Below, one piece after another: positions 1 to 8,580 of a DNA stretch of 32,500 nt; within the stretch, counting starts at the first letter, position 1; the number at the start of each line of letters is the position of its first letter. The position numbers were made by a program, and so were the translations under genes. Origin of the DNA: Prorocentrum cordatum. Taxonomy: Eukaryota; Sar; Dinophyceae; Prorocentrales; Prorocentraceae. The notes below the pieces were generated by a model. That model was given only the letters and a program-made list of their open reading frames with translations. It was not told the DNA's origin and made no database searches. The stretch spans positions 226,559 through 259,058 of the forward strand of contig CAUYUJ010003414.1 of the NCBI GenBank assembly GCA_963575745.1, written 5' to 3'.

Positions 1-41
1 CTGCTGCTGCTGCTGCTGCTGCTGCTCCTACTACTACTACG

Positions 42-101
<60 letters not shown>

Positions 102-102
102 T

Positions 103-139
<37 letters not shown>

Positions 140-185
140 TACGACTACGACTACGACTACGACTACGACTACGACTACGACTACG

Positions 186-245
<60 letters not shown>

Positions 246-323
246 ACGACCACGACTACGACTACGACTACGACTACGACTACGACTACGACTACGACTA
301 CGACTACGACTACTACTACTACG

Positions 324-360
<37 letters not shown>
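1..360. repeat. CTG/CTA/CGACTA trinucleotide microsatellite
   Basis: Pure CTG repeats fill about the first 26 bases. They give way to CTA repeats with occasional CTT, and then to blocks of alternating CGA and CTA (about 135-190 and 220-315), ending in CTA repeats at about 358. No gene is visible. The mix of units suggests slippage plus point change from one ancestral CTA array. The left end is cut by the window edge. Confidence 0.97.
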
Positions 361-578
361 ATCTAAGAGTGGCAGTCGTCGTAGTAGTACCAACCACCAT
401 GATAGGACTGCCACGACCACACTCGGCACCCCTCGCGAGGGCCCTCGGGCCGCCCCTCGGGCGACGCGGAACAACCGCCTCCCCCCCAAGGCCTCCGCGG
501 GAGGCCCGCGCGGGACACCGACCGGCCAAGACGGGCGCGGCCCGCGCCTGCACGAGCGCCGGCGCAAAGGTGCCGAGG

Positions 579-634
579 GTGTCCGCGCCCGTGTCGTAGG
601 CGGACGGATTGGCGTTCACCTCCTTGCCCTCCTG
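579..634 (+). repeat. Direct repeat copy 1 (about 56 bp)
   Basis: This segment reappears with a few substitutions at 918-973. Both contain GTCCGCGCCCGTGTCGT followed by GGCGTTCACCTCCTTGCCCT. The reading frames around the two copies differ, so the similarity appears to be at DNA level. A 20-base core recurs at 29632-29651 with one mismatch. Confidence 0.85.
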
Positions 635-843
635 TAGTGGGACGCACAAGGACATACTAAAACAGCGTCCTCCTTGAAGGCGCGCGTCCCACCCTAACAT
701 TAGACACGCCCGTCTGATAGTGCATCGTTTCCCGAGCGGTATGGCCAGAGAGCGCCCGCCACGGAGCTTATAATAGACGATTTCTCGGTGCGTTCGTCGC
801 TTCTTTGGCGGCCGCGCACAAGGAGGCAGGGGAAGGGAAGAAA

Positions 844-913
844 GCTTCTTAGAAGGAGGCTGCTACTTAGAAGGCTCTGGCCCTACAGGCAAGGCCTGTG
901 CCTTCTAAGAAGC
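844..913. repeat. Inverted repeat with nested hairpin
   Basis: GCTTCTTAGAAGG at 844-856 is the exact reverse complement of CCTTCTAAGAAGC at 901-913. Inside the loop, ACAGGC-AAG-GCCTGT (885-899) forms a second perfect 6-bp hairpin. Together they could fold into a long stem-loop or mark the end of a small non-autonomous element. No target duplication was recognised. Confidence 0.75.
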
Positions 914-917
914 AAGG

Positions 918-973
918 GGGTCCGCGCCCGTGTCGTGGGCAAACGGGTCGGCGTTCACCTCCTTGCCCTCCTG
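918..973 (+). repeat. Direct repeat copy 2 (about 56 bp)
   Basis: Second copy of the segment at 579-634. It lies just right of the inverted repeat at 844-913. Similar neighbours (an AGAAGG inverted pair and the GCGTTCACC core) occur in the right flank at 29632-29730, which suggests one dispersed repeat family on both sides of the large element. Confidence 0.85.
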
Positions 974-1314
974 CGAGGCGAGGTCAGGACGAGTATCAAT
1001 TTGGGTGAGGATACGCCGGTAATCTCTAAGATCCGGCGGTTCTGGAGGATGTCTCGGGCGCCGCGGCCTTCTCAAAAAGTTTCGGCACGCTCTGAGAGCG
1101 TTCCGGAACGTTTGGACACAAATGTATCCTCGTCCTATGTCCCTCTTTGAAATCAAGCGCAAGTTTTTCCCATGACATGGCGACGCCCCTGGGCCCCCAA
1201 TTTCAGTGTTGACGCCGACCCTGGCGACTGCAATTGCTTGGTTGACCCCGCGGACCGCGCTGCGAGCGTCCATCAAAATTGAAATTGTTGACGCTTCGCG
1301 TATCCCCACAAGCC

Positions 1315-1333
1315 TCCGTAGCCTTGGCTCAAG
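1315..1333 (+). other. Relic of dinoflagellate spliced leader
   Basis: The sequence TCCGTAGCC-TT-GGCTCAAG equals the known 22-nt dinoflagellate spliced leader (DCCGTAGCCATTTTGGCTCAAG) with three bases missing from the central ATTTT. Relic leaders are known at the 5' ends of dinoflagellate genes that came from reverse-transcribed trans-spliced mRNA. Here it probably marks the 5' end of the RNA from which this copy was made. It is the strongest single clue to the organism group. Confidence 0.8.
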
Positions 1334-1816
1334 CCGTCTCTGGGCCCTGGCTTCTCGGCCGGGTCTCCCAGCTCAAGGGGTCATCCCCTAGGAGTTTGCG
1401 GGCCGCGCGCTGCCCCCCGGGCCGCGCTCCGGCCATATCAGACTCCCTGGGTTTCGCCCTTGCGGCGCGGCGCGGCAGCCAGCCTGCAGGTCAGGCTTAG
1501 CATGGATGGGAACCCGATCGACGACGGATCTAGGATTCCTGGGAACCCCGCGGGTGACGATGCAAGCCCAGTCGACGGCCAGGGGGCCCACGGACTGGCT
1601 GGTTCAAGAAATCCTCCCCCAGGATCACAGGACACCATCCCGCCAGGGTAGCCGTCGCCCCTCGCTCCCTGGGACCCTCCGAGCGCGGGCGGTCCGAACG
1701 CGTCCGCGGACCCCTTGATCGTTCCCGTCGACTTTGCATACACACGAGAACCATCGGCCTTCAGCCAGACGGGATGAGGGGGTGCCACGGTTAGCGCCGC
1801 GAGACACACTGATATT

Positions 1817-1840
1817 GCGACCTTCAGTCGCTTCCCTGGG
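1817..1840 (+). repeat. Mini-hairpin plus TTCCCTGGG
   Basis: GCGAC-CTTCA-GTCGC forms a perfect 5-bp stem (1817-1831) and is followed without a gap by TTCCCTGGG (1832-1840). It is the cleanest 5' example of the composite motif seen again at 19340-19363 and 27034-27058. The innermost pair is A-T here instead of the usual G-C, so the stem varies while pairing is kept. Confidence 0.85.
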
Positions 1841-2011
1841 TTTGACATTGGCAGTAACGACTCCTTCCCGCCGGACTTGTTTCCCCCCCTTACCCCGACA
1901 CTCCCTCTGCCCCTGGCTGGGCGTCCAATTTCCTTCTCTCCTGGCGGTGAAGGGCAGAACTGGATCGCCCACGGCGATACCAGGACCACGGGGGGCGCTG
2001 GCCCCACTCCT

Positions 2012-2191
2012 GATCAAGTGCATCCTCCGACGGACTCAGGTCCATTCTGGCCGCGCAGGAGCTCCCGCCAGAGAGGCGCTCTCGGAGATCGCCCCGTTCC
2101 CGATGAAGAGCATCCCTCGAGAGACTCAGGCCCATTCTGGCCGCGCAGGAGCGCCCGCCAGAGAGGCGCTCTCGACGATCGGCCCAGGAGC
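2012..2191 (+). repeat. 90-bp tandem repeat, two copies
   Basis: Bases 2012-2101 and 2102-2191 are direct copies with about a dozen differences; the core ATTCTGGCCGCGCAGGAG is identical. Because 90 is a multiple of three, the repeat adds 30 codons to the frame that becomes the first large ORF. It lies upstream of that frame's first ATG, so it may be untranslated. Confidence 0.9.
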
Positions 2192-2302
2192 CTCACCGAC
2201 GAGGGCGGGTGGCCTAGGGTTGAGGCCACCCAAGGGGGTGACCGCGGTTACGATAGGAGGGGGGGCGGGCAGTCGCCTGCCCATGTCCCCGATCCGCATC
2301 CT

Positions 2303-5300
2303 ATGGGCTCGCGCCTCCACTCCGCCGAGCGCCCTCCCTTGGACGCTTCAACGCCGAGAGAAGCAGCCTTCAGCTGCGAAGGGGCCAATCTTCTAACCGT
2401 GGAGGCTGGCGCCCCAGTCGTGCAGCCGACTCCCCCCGCGGACGCGAGCCGACGTCAAGACGGTTTTCGCCTTCCGCCCGCCGCCCTCCCTGGATGCAGC
2501 AGCGTGGTACACACAGAAGATGGGCCTTCAGCCCGGGGAGCGCCGTGCGAGACAGCAGGTTTGGGGGAGTCTGTAGCTCGGGATGCTTCAAACGGACAAG
2601 TGGGCGCCGACGGCGACGCGGCGACCAGTCAACACCCTGGTCACTCCCGTAATCCCGAGGACTCCCGTCCGTCACCCGCCCCCCAGTCGGACAGTCGCAG
2701 ACGGGGCGAGCCTTCAGCTCGGGATTCTCATGCGGGACGAGCCTTCAGCTCGAGGCTCCAAGGCGTATCTGACAATCACAGAAGGGACGAGCCTTCAGCT
2801 CGAGAACCAGAGACGGCGCCAGTGGACGCCGAGAGCGCCGCAGAGGCTGTGACCACGAGTGGCGACGGCACCGACCCTCCTGCCATCCCTGGTGAATCCA
2901 CTCAGGGCCTCCCCCATCAGGTGGATCCCCAAGCCAGCTGCGGGCGACCGACCGACCCCACCGACGTAGTCATGGAGGAGACTGGCCCCACAACGGGGCC
3001 GTCACAGAGGAGACACTTCGAGGACCGCGCGGCTGGCGCAGCCAGCGGTACAAGCGGACCATTTGGCTGCCGCCATGACACCGCCGCTCCCCTCCCTGGA
3101 GACATGGACACCGCTACAGCAGCAGCGCCCAGCTCCCACGCCGCTAACCTCACCGACGGGACTGGCCTTCAGCCAGGAAGAAGCGAGCAGGAGACAGTTG
3201 GGTTGGGCGACAGGGGTTACAGAGCGGCACGTCCCACTGCTGATAATGTTGAAACGACCGACCGCGACCAACCTTCCCTGGTCACGACGATGGCGTTGTC
3301 TGCGGGCCGACTCCGCACGCCCGATGCCGGCAGGGTCTCCGCAGACCCCGCCGGCGTGACAGGCTCCCTGGTCGATCTGATCGATCACATCGGACCTCCG
3401 ATCGTCGTCGCGGGATCGCCCTGCGTCTCCCTTTCCTCGCCGACCCGCTCCCCTCCCATCCACTCCTCTCCCGACTCACCCCCTGGGCCAGAGCATCCAG
3501 ACGTCGTTCGGGGCGGTAGTGGCCACGGCTGCGAAGACCCGTCCCAAGGACTGGACCGTGGACCCCTCATCAGGACTGCCAACGGTTCAGCATTCGTGTT
3601 GAGGCGCGCGGCTCCCAGAACGCCCGTCACGCCCGCCCCGCTCCCCTACCCTTCTCCTGACCTAGCCCTGGAGGAGGAACTGCGGAGGGAAAACCAGGGC
3701 GCCCCCTCGGACGCCGAGGATGGCACCAGCCAGGCCCATAGAGACAGGGGACAGTACGCAACCGACCTGCACGCTCGATGGATGGACGCCACTGGGCACA
3801 CGAACGCAGACTGGGCAGCCAGTCGAGAGGCTGACGGACCCATGTGTGGGCCGCGCGTTGCTGACGCTAGGGTCACTGGCAGGGGAGGCACCATGAATGC
3901 CCTCCGTCGCCACCTAGTGCGTATCGACGGCCCCTGGCGTGAAATTCCCGATCGAGGGGCGCCGAGAACACCACGCGAAACCAGGAACCTGGAGCTCCTC
4001 ACTCACCACGCGTGGAGGGGGCACCGCCCTGGTCATCCAGGCATACGGGTAGGCAGCCCCCTGCGAGCAGTTCCAAACGAAGCTCTCCTCCGTGGGCTCG
4101 GATCGCAACGAGCCACCTCGGCACCAACCCTCGCCATCTTGGACCTCTCCTGGCTAGTCTGGTCAGTCACGGGAAGAGACCACGAAGGACGCCTCGGGGG
4201 TGCGCAACCAGACCCGACGCAAGTGCTAGCCTTCCGCTTCGCGAGTACCACCCATGACCCCAGTGTAAGGAGGGAAAGACTGGACGCAGACGATCCCTCC
4301 GTGGCGGAAAGGCAACTAGCGCGTCCCGAGTACGCCGCCATGGCGACCGCAGCACACCACTGCGACATAGGTATGGAACTTCCGAATGGATACGACACAG
4401 ACAGCATGCTCTCGCCCACCAGGCCCCCCTGCGACGCTGTGCCCGCGCACAGTAGCGGCCCGAACCGACCAGACGGCACCCAGGACCCCATGGACGAAGA
4501 AACCAGGGCGTACGCATATAGAGTCCGAATCCATGAGCGCAGGCAAAACATAGTTCACTTTCCGGACCACGGGGACGTCAGACAGTGGGCCATCAGGAGG
4601 GGCAATCTCGAGCGGGTTGGTGACGATGTACACTCGAGACGAAAAGCAGGTAGAGGCCCAGTACCATGGGCAGAGCCAGCCCTAACAGGAGTAACGGCCA
4701 GCTCAATGGGCATCCCTGGGGTAGCGATCCAAGGTGGCGACAGAAATGACAACGCATGGCCCTGGTCCACCACGGCGCACCGCCTGCTGCTACAGGACTT
4801 CTTTTGCCCGACTCAACGGTGCGACTTCTGCGGGTCGTGGATGCTTCGAGACCCTACGGGCCGACACTGCATCACCTGCCAGAATTTGGCCAGCCCGTGG
4901 AGCCATAACGGGGCCGAGCGACATTCGGGCGACCCCCACCAGGGTCACCCCAGCGCCGACACGGAACAGCCACTCAACAGGCACCCACTCGACCTTCTTG
5001 ATAGCACCTTGCCACTACAGCTGGTCAGGGCAGGCATGCGGCATGCACCAATCGCAGAGCACCTATACTCCCCAGCTCAACCAGGCCCCACTGATTTCAC
5101 CCCGACCTGGCTCGTGGGCGAACTCCTGGGAGTCTGGAGACACATGGTGGCCCAAGCCTCTGGGTTGGCTGAGATCTGGGCCAACGACGGCTCCATCGAC
5201 AGGGCAGACCTTGGAGGCGAGTGGCAACTGCGCACAGCAGTGGCCTCCCTTGCCCTACTTTGCTCCGCGCCAGACTCCTGGGCCCTTAATGCCTGCCAAA

Positions 5301-5569
5301 AAATACGCCGCGTCCTTAGGACTTGCCCAGAGGGACGATTGGACGGTTGGTTCCCACCGCAGCTTTATCACGAAGACCCGAACGCGCACCCACCACCGCT
5401 CTGGAGGGGTCCCCCAGTGAGCAGACCAACCGCGACGATCACGATAGGACAGAACACGGTGGTAGACCTGGACGATCTGCGCTGGCTAAACACCACCATC
5501 GGCGGTGACCACCTGGACCGAGCAATAAGCGACACACGAAACGACGTGGACCTCAGCAGACGCTGGTGA
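2303..5569 (+). CDS. Large ORF1-like protein with a cysteine cluster
   Basis: I do not recognise this protein by family. From the first in-frame ATG it is 1088 residues; the frame is open back to 1778. Residues 1 to about 500 are Pro/Ser/Gly/Arg-rich and look disordered. A cysteine cluster at residues 835-859 (Cys 835, 840, 843, then 856 and 859, the last four as two C-x2-C pairs) resembles a small zinc ribbon. The last 200 residues look folded. An acidic Pro-Met-Asp motif occurs at 4487-4501, and similar ones recur in the next two ORFs. The frame ends at a single TGA (5567-5569), and the same frame then stays open into the next ORF, so readthrough or a new stop mutation is possible. By position it is an ORF1-type, perhaps RNA-binding, protein. 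The N-terminal start is uncertain because mini-hairpins sit in its first part. Confidence 0.6.
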   Translation: MGSRLHSAERPPLDASTPREAAFSCEGANLLTVEAGAPVVQPTPPADASRRQDGFRLPPAALPGCSSVVHTEDGPSARGAPCETAGLGESVARDASNGQVGADGDAATSQHPGHSRNPEDSRPSPAPQSDSRRRGEPSARDSHAGRAFSSRLQGVSDNHRRDEPSAREPETAPVDAESAAEAVTTSGDGTDPPAIPGESTQGLPHQVDPQASCGRPTDPTDVVMEETGPTTGPSQRRHFEDRAAGAASGTSGPFGCRHDTAAPLPGDMDTATAAAPSSHAANLTDGTGLQPGRSEQETVGLGDRGYRAARPTADNVETTDRDQPSLVTTMALSAGRLRTPDAGRVSADPAGVTGSLVDLIDHIGPPIVVAGSPCVSLSSPTRSPPIHSSPDSPPGPEHPDVVRGGSGHGCEDPSQGLDRGPLIRTANGSAFVLRRAAPRTPVTPAPLPYPSPDLALEEELRRENQGAPSDAEDGTSQAHRDRGQYATDLHARWMDATGHTNADWAASREADGPMCGPRVADARVTGRGGTMNALRRHLVRIDGPWREIPDRGAPRTPRETRNLELLTHHAWRGHRPGHPGIRVGSPLRAVPNEALLRGLGSQRATSAPTLAILDLSWLVWSVTGRDHEGRLGGAQPDPTQVLAFRFASTTHDPSVRRERLDADDPSVAERQLARPEYAAMATAAHHCDIGMELPNGYDTDSMLSPTRPPCDAVPAHSSGPNRPDGTQDPMDEETRAYAYRVRIHERRQNIVHFPDHGDVRQWAIRRGNLERVGDDVHSRRKAGRGPVPWAEPALTGVTASSMGIPGVAIQGGDRNDNAWPWSTTAHRLLLQDFFCPTQRCDFCGSWMLRDPTGRHCITCQNLASPWSHNGAERHSGDPHQGHPSADTEQPLNRHPLDLLDSTLPLQLVRAGMRHAPIAEHLYSPAQPGPTDFTPTWLVGELLGVWRHMVAQASGLAEIWANDGSIDRADLGGEWQLRTAVASLALLCSAPDSWALNACQKIRRVLRTCPEGRLDGWFPPQLYHEDPNAHPPPLWRGPPVSRPTATITIGQNTVVDLDDLRWLNTTIGGDHLDRAISDTRNDVDLSRRW
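2363..2534 (+). repeat. Two mini-hairpins (2363-2377, 2522-2534)
   Basis: GCAGC-CTTCA-GCTGC (2363-2377, 5-bp stem) and GGGC-CTTCA-GCCC (2522-2534, 4-bp stem) share the loop but not the stem sequence. Between them, near 2470-2493, a stretch ending in CTCCCTGG looks like a decayed member. All lie inside the open frame of the first ORF but in different codon phases. Confidence 0.75.
2707..2802 (+). repeat. Three clustered mini-hairpins
   Basis: CGAGC-CTTCA-GCTCG occurs three times within 100 bases, at 2707-2721, 2738-2752 and 2788-2802. The first and third encode Glu-Pro-Ser-Ala; the middle one is in another phase and encodes Arg-Ala-Phe-Ser. The DNA is therefore conserved irrespective of the protein frame. 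Flanking bases differ between copies, which argues against a simple tandem duplication. Confidence 0.85.
3162..3176 (+). repeat. Mini-hairpin CTGGC-CTTCA-GCCAG
   Basis: Perfect 5-bp stem with the common CTTCA loop. It is read in a third codon phase (Gly-Leu-Gln-Pro) compared with the cluster at 2707-2802. Confidence 0.8.
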
Positions 5570-5608
5570 CACGCCAGAAACAGCCCACACGCCCAAGCAG
5601 CTGAGGTT

Positions 5609-7147
5609 ATGAGAGGAGCGCTACAGGCTGCAGCACGCACCGACTGGCGCCCACTACATGCCCAAATCGGGCAAGGACCCCCCCTGGGAAACCTCGTTAC
5701 AGACGCCGTCACCCGACGCCTGGATTCAGACAGTGGTATCCGTGGCCACGAACACGCGGAGCGACCCAGTGGCGGATGCGTCCCCATGGACGTGGACGAC
5801 CCCTGGCGCGGCGAGAGAAGCTCCACTAGCGGAGATGGAGGCAGAGGAACAGCCCTCTACAGACCTCCCCCCGATCCCGTGCAAGGCCCCTCCCCCGCTG
5901 AGCGGTCCCAGCGAGAAGCTTTCGTCGACGAGGTACACCGAATCAGGAGGATGGTGGCCAGTAACTCCGTCACCCCAGGCACGCGGTGGAGCCAGATCCG
6001 GGTCCCCTTCATATGGGGCACCGCCACAGACAGGGGTCGTATCGTGCTCGAGCAGGCGTTTAGGTCCACCAATATCAATACCAATATCATCAACCAGGCA
6101 GCCACATGGTGGAGAGCGAGAGACGTCCTCTCATACAGGGACGCCCTGGTAGTCCTTGCGTCAGAGGCAGACACGTCCTCCAGGGCCACTGGATCCACAC
6201 TTGAGGCACCCGAAGCGGGCAGCTACATTGCGCCACGGCTTCAGGAGTGGATGATGGAGCAACTAGACGCGAGTGGCTCCCTTCAGACAGCCATCCTGTC
6301 AGGGGATCGGCAGGCAGTAGAAGCGGGAGCGAGGGTGCGAGCGGAGCAGGCCAGGGCCGAGCAGAGAACGAATCCAAGGAACCAATGGCCTCCGCAGGTA
6401 GGAAGGGCACGGCTCGGAACAGAAGCCGCGGCTGCGGAAGCTGCGAGCACAACCACCCCCTGGCACGCGGACATACGACAACTGCTCAATCGAGCGAATG
6501 TTGCTATCCCCCAGGGCAGACTACCACCAGGCAGCACGAGAGAAGAACACCTGGACAGACTCATCCGCACGCTAGACGCCAGACAGCGGGACGAGGAGGG
6601 CGCAGGCAGGGGAACCATGCCCGCCCCCGAAGGAAGAACCTCCGTCAATGGCGACCAGGCGCAGTGCCTCGCTCAGAGCATGCTACTAGACCACAGCGCT
6701 AACGGGCAACCAGGCTCCTGGATCTCCAAAGCCCTGCGGCTCTGCCTGGCACCACACTACTTCTCCCTCCTGAGGCCAGTACTGATTGCGCGAGCGCTGG
6801 ACTCCCGGCCCTACGGCTTACTCTACCGGTGGATGACGAGAGCCGAGATGCACACGCCGGAAGACGTGGTTACCTCTCTCGGCAGGGAGGTGCCAGGAGC
6901 CAATATGACGCCATACTCCGAACTCAGTAACCTGCAAATCCAGGCCCTCATTAGTCACCTCGGCGAGGCGGCCTGTCTGACGCATCTCGACCCGAGCGTC
7001 TCCGCCAGAGCTCTCATCGAGAGTCTGGGAGACGGCCTCGCCCGGATCGGCCACCCCCCCGGAGACAATGCCAGACCTCCCCCAGAAAACATGGACGCTG
7101 TAGAGGTCCCTTCCTGGGACCTTGACGAAGGAACCCCCTATGCATGA
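5609..7147 (+). CDS. ORF2, unrecognised 512-residue protein
   Basis: No family is recognised. The ATG at 5609 follows the previous ORF's TGA by 39 bases, in the same frame and with no other stop between, so ORF1 and ORF2 may once have been a single protein. Residues about 1-110 are polar and contain the Pro-Met-Asp-Val-Asp motif (5783-5797). Residues about 115-330 are alpha-helix-like and rich in Ala, Arg and Glu, with several Trp. The last 150 residues form a hydrophobic helical region. Its TGA (7145-7147) overlaps the next ATG as ATGA, a layout known from other non-LTR elements and from viral termination-reinitiation. A -1 shift just before the end, at five C's (7134-7138), would instead fuse it to the RING protein. 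Confidence 0.6.
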   Translation: MRGALQAAARTDWRPLHAQIGQGPPLGNLVTDAVTRRLDSDSGIRGHEHAERPSGGCVPMDVDDPWRGERSSTSGDGGRGTALYRPPPDPVQGPSPAERSQREAFVDEVHRIRRMVASNSVTPGTRWSQIRVPFIWGTATDRGRIVLEQAFRSTNINTNIINQAATWWRARDVLSYRDALVVLASEADTSSRATGSTLEAPEAGSYIAPRLQEWMMEQLDASGSLQTAILSGDRQAVEAGARVRAEQARAEQRTNPRNQWPPQVGRARLGTEAAAAEAASTTTPWHADIRQLLNRANVAIPQGRLPPGSTREEHLDRLIRTLDARQRDEEGAGRGTMPAPEGRTSVNGDQAQCLAQSMLLDHSANGQPGSWISKALRLCLAPHYFSLLRPVLIARALDSRPYGLLYRWMTRAEMHTPEDVVTSLGREVPGANMTPYSELSNLQIQALISHLGEAACLTHLDPSVSARALIESLGDGLARIGHPPGDNARPPPENMDAVEVPSWDLDEGTPYA

Positions 7148-8310
7148 TTTGCAGCGAAAATATTCTGGGCACTGCGGAAGTCCTGATGCCATGCGGCGAT
7201 TTGTTTCATGCCGAGTGTCTGAGTCAGTGGAGAGTGAGTCAGCCGACGCAGGCCCACACCTACGGAAGATGCTTCCCAGTAAACTGCCCCAACTGCCGCT
7301 CGAACGACAGGGGTAGCATCACCGTAAGACTGCCAGGACGAGTCTCCGACGCCGACGCCGCTGCCGTGGCGGTACCACCAGACCTGCTGCAACTACGGGA
7401 CGGTGCCCTAGCCCCGCTGCAGCCGTTCCTGGGTCTACACGAGCTAGCCGAAGCGGTCAGGCAGTTGGCCCCAGACCTGGACTGCCTTAGAGCACAGACG
7501 CTATCGATTCGACGACCCCACACGTATGTCACGCTTGCAGACACGCGCAGAATCCACGAGCATGTGAGCGAGAGGAGGTCCACACAGGAGAGGGAACAAG
7601 CCCCAATGGATGTGGACGGAGCCCCGCCCGACGGCGGAGCCGGCCCGGACCCTGATGATAGGCAAAACAGCTCGCAAAGCCCTGAATCACCACTGCCAGC
7701 AGGACCTCCCGGTCCCACCAGCAAGGCCGACAGGAGACAACAAGCTCCGCGGATCACATTTGGAAGATGGGCCTTACTTCTCGGACGGAATTCTCCCGAG
7801 GACGAACCCAGAAAGAGAGGGCCACTGCGGTTTCCCGTGAGCCTACTAACCACGGCGGTCCGAGACATTGCGGCCGATCTGGTAGTCTCCAGAACTGCGT
7901 ACGTTGGCGATCGAGTCGCCGATGAAACTGGGGTCACATTTGCCCTCGCTGGCCCCGACGCTTGGGAGCAGATCAAAGCCCTGGTCACGGAACGCAGAGA
8001 TCAGTCCCCTGGGAGCTCCGCCCCAACGATCCTCATGGTAGATGCGCAAGCTGCACAGATGGACGCCGCCCTGGCGGCAGCCTCTTCAGCGGGAGACCCG
8101 TGCTGTGTCCTCGCCCTGGCCACCGAGGGAGTGCCATCCCCTGGAGGACCGGACCCCCATCGAGCTCGCGACTCTGGCAAACGCGCAGTGGGGGTACAGA
8201 GCGACCAGCAAGATCACTCACCTCGTCCCGATTGGCTACCCCTATCGAACCGGCAAGCCCAGCCCGCCGATGCAGCAGTTGTTTGCGGCGCAATTCGACA
8301 TAGCAGGTAG
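7144..8310 (+). CDS. RING-finger-like protein (388 residues)
   Basis: The N-terminus carries a RING-type zinc finger. The sequence MPCGDLFHAECLSQW is followed by CPNC, matching ligands 3, 5, 6 and 7-8 of the RING pattern. Ligand 4, usually His, is Asp here. The first cysteine pair is split: the Cys of Cys-Met-Ile-Cys lies at 7141-7143, one codon upstream of the ATG, in frame with this ORF but not with ORF2. RING proteins usually act as E3 ubiquitin ligases, so a role in protein turnover is possible but unproved. Later residues include another Pro-Met-Asp-Val-Asp motif (7603-7617) and a helical part. Sense coding appears to leave this frame near 8135-8155 and continue one frame over. The last 50 residues given by this frame are probably not genuine. 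Confidence 0.6.
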   Translation: MICSENILGTAEVLMPCGDLFHAECLSQWRVSQPTQAHTYGRCFPVNCPNCRSNDRGSITVRLPGRVSDADAAAVAVPPDLLQLRDGALAPLQPFLGLHELAEAVRQLAPDLDCLRAQTLSIRRPHTYVTLADTRRIHEHVSERRSTQEREQAPMDVDGAPPDGGAGPDPDDRQNSSQSPESPLPAGPPGPTSKADRRQQAPRITFGRWALLLGRNSPEDEPRKRGPLRFPVSLLTTAVRDIAADLVVSRTAYVGDRVADETGVTFALAGPDAWEQIKALVTERRDQSPGSSAPTILMVDAQAAQMDAALAAASSAGDPCCVLALATEGVPSPGGPDPHRARDSGKRAVGVQSDQQDHSPRPDWLPLSNRQAQPADAAVVCGAIRHSR

Positions 8311-8580
8311 GACACTTCGCACAATTCTGCCCCCGTCTATAGTCGCACACTGGGGAGGGAGATCTGGAGACACCTCCGACGCTCTACACGTATTAACCCC
8401 TGAGAGCGGCAACGACGGCGTCGTCGCGCAGATCGTGCGGTGGAAGGAAGAGCTGAGACAATCCAGCAACGGTGCGATTACAGCCGAGTGGGTCACCACG
8501 AGAGTACAGCTCCCCAGGGACGAATTGCTAAGACACCAAGGACTCGATGCTCTTCCACCATGTACTCCGCTGTCGGGCAG
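8140..8580 (+). pseudogene. Frame-shifted continuation of the RING ORF
   Basis: From about 8140 to 8570 the frame one base over gives the more protein-like reading, including HLVPIGYPYRTGKPSPPMQQ and a long helical part with ordinary composition. It bridges the RING ORF (frame 1) and the next ORF (frame 3). I read this as part of one longer protein broken by two frame changes. The exact switch points cannot be fixed by eye: about 8135-8155 on the left and 8550-8600 on the right. The function is not recognised. Confidence 0.45.

Larger units (their letters stand above)
361..1314. other. Left flank, no supported gene; short repeats
   Basis: I see no convincing gene here. Open frames on both strands are short, Arg/Pro-rich and lack recognisable motifs. 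The stretch holds two copies of a direct repeat of about 56 bases (579-634 and 918-973) and a 13-bp perfect inverted repeat (844-856 with 901-913) enclosing a second small hairpin (885-899). A piece of the direct repeat also occurs far to the right at 29632-29651, so this is dispersed repeat DNA of the host. Confidence 0.6.
1334..2302 (+). other. Leader region before the first in-frame ATG
   Basis: No coding frame can be proved here. The frame of the first large ORF is open from 1778, just after a TGA at 1775-1777, but has no ATG until 2303. The stretch carries a perfect mini-hairpin at 1817-1831, a weak one near 1756-1766, three TCCCTGG motifs (1444, 1666, 1833) and a 90-bp tandem repeat. 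It may be a structured 5' untranslated leader, or coding sequence begun from a non-ATG codon or an upstream exon. Confidence 0.5.

Noticed and set aside
1438-2007. 189-residue minus-strand open frame in the leader
   Set aside because: Gly/Pro-rich with no motif. The plus strand carries the spliced-leader relic and the element's direction.
6255-6300. CCTTCAG at 6280, 17402, 18135, 18229 and 29054 as hairpin family members
   Set aside because: The loop-like core is present but the flanking bases do not pair, so these were left out of the family.
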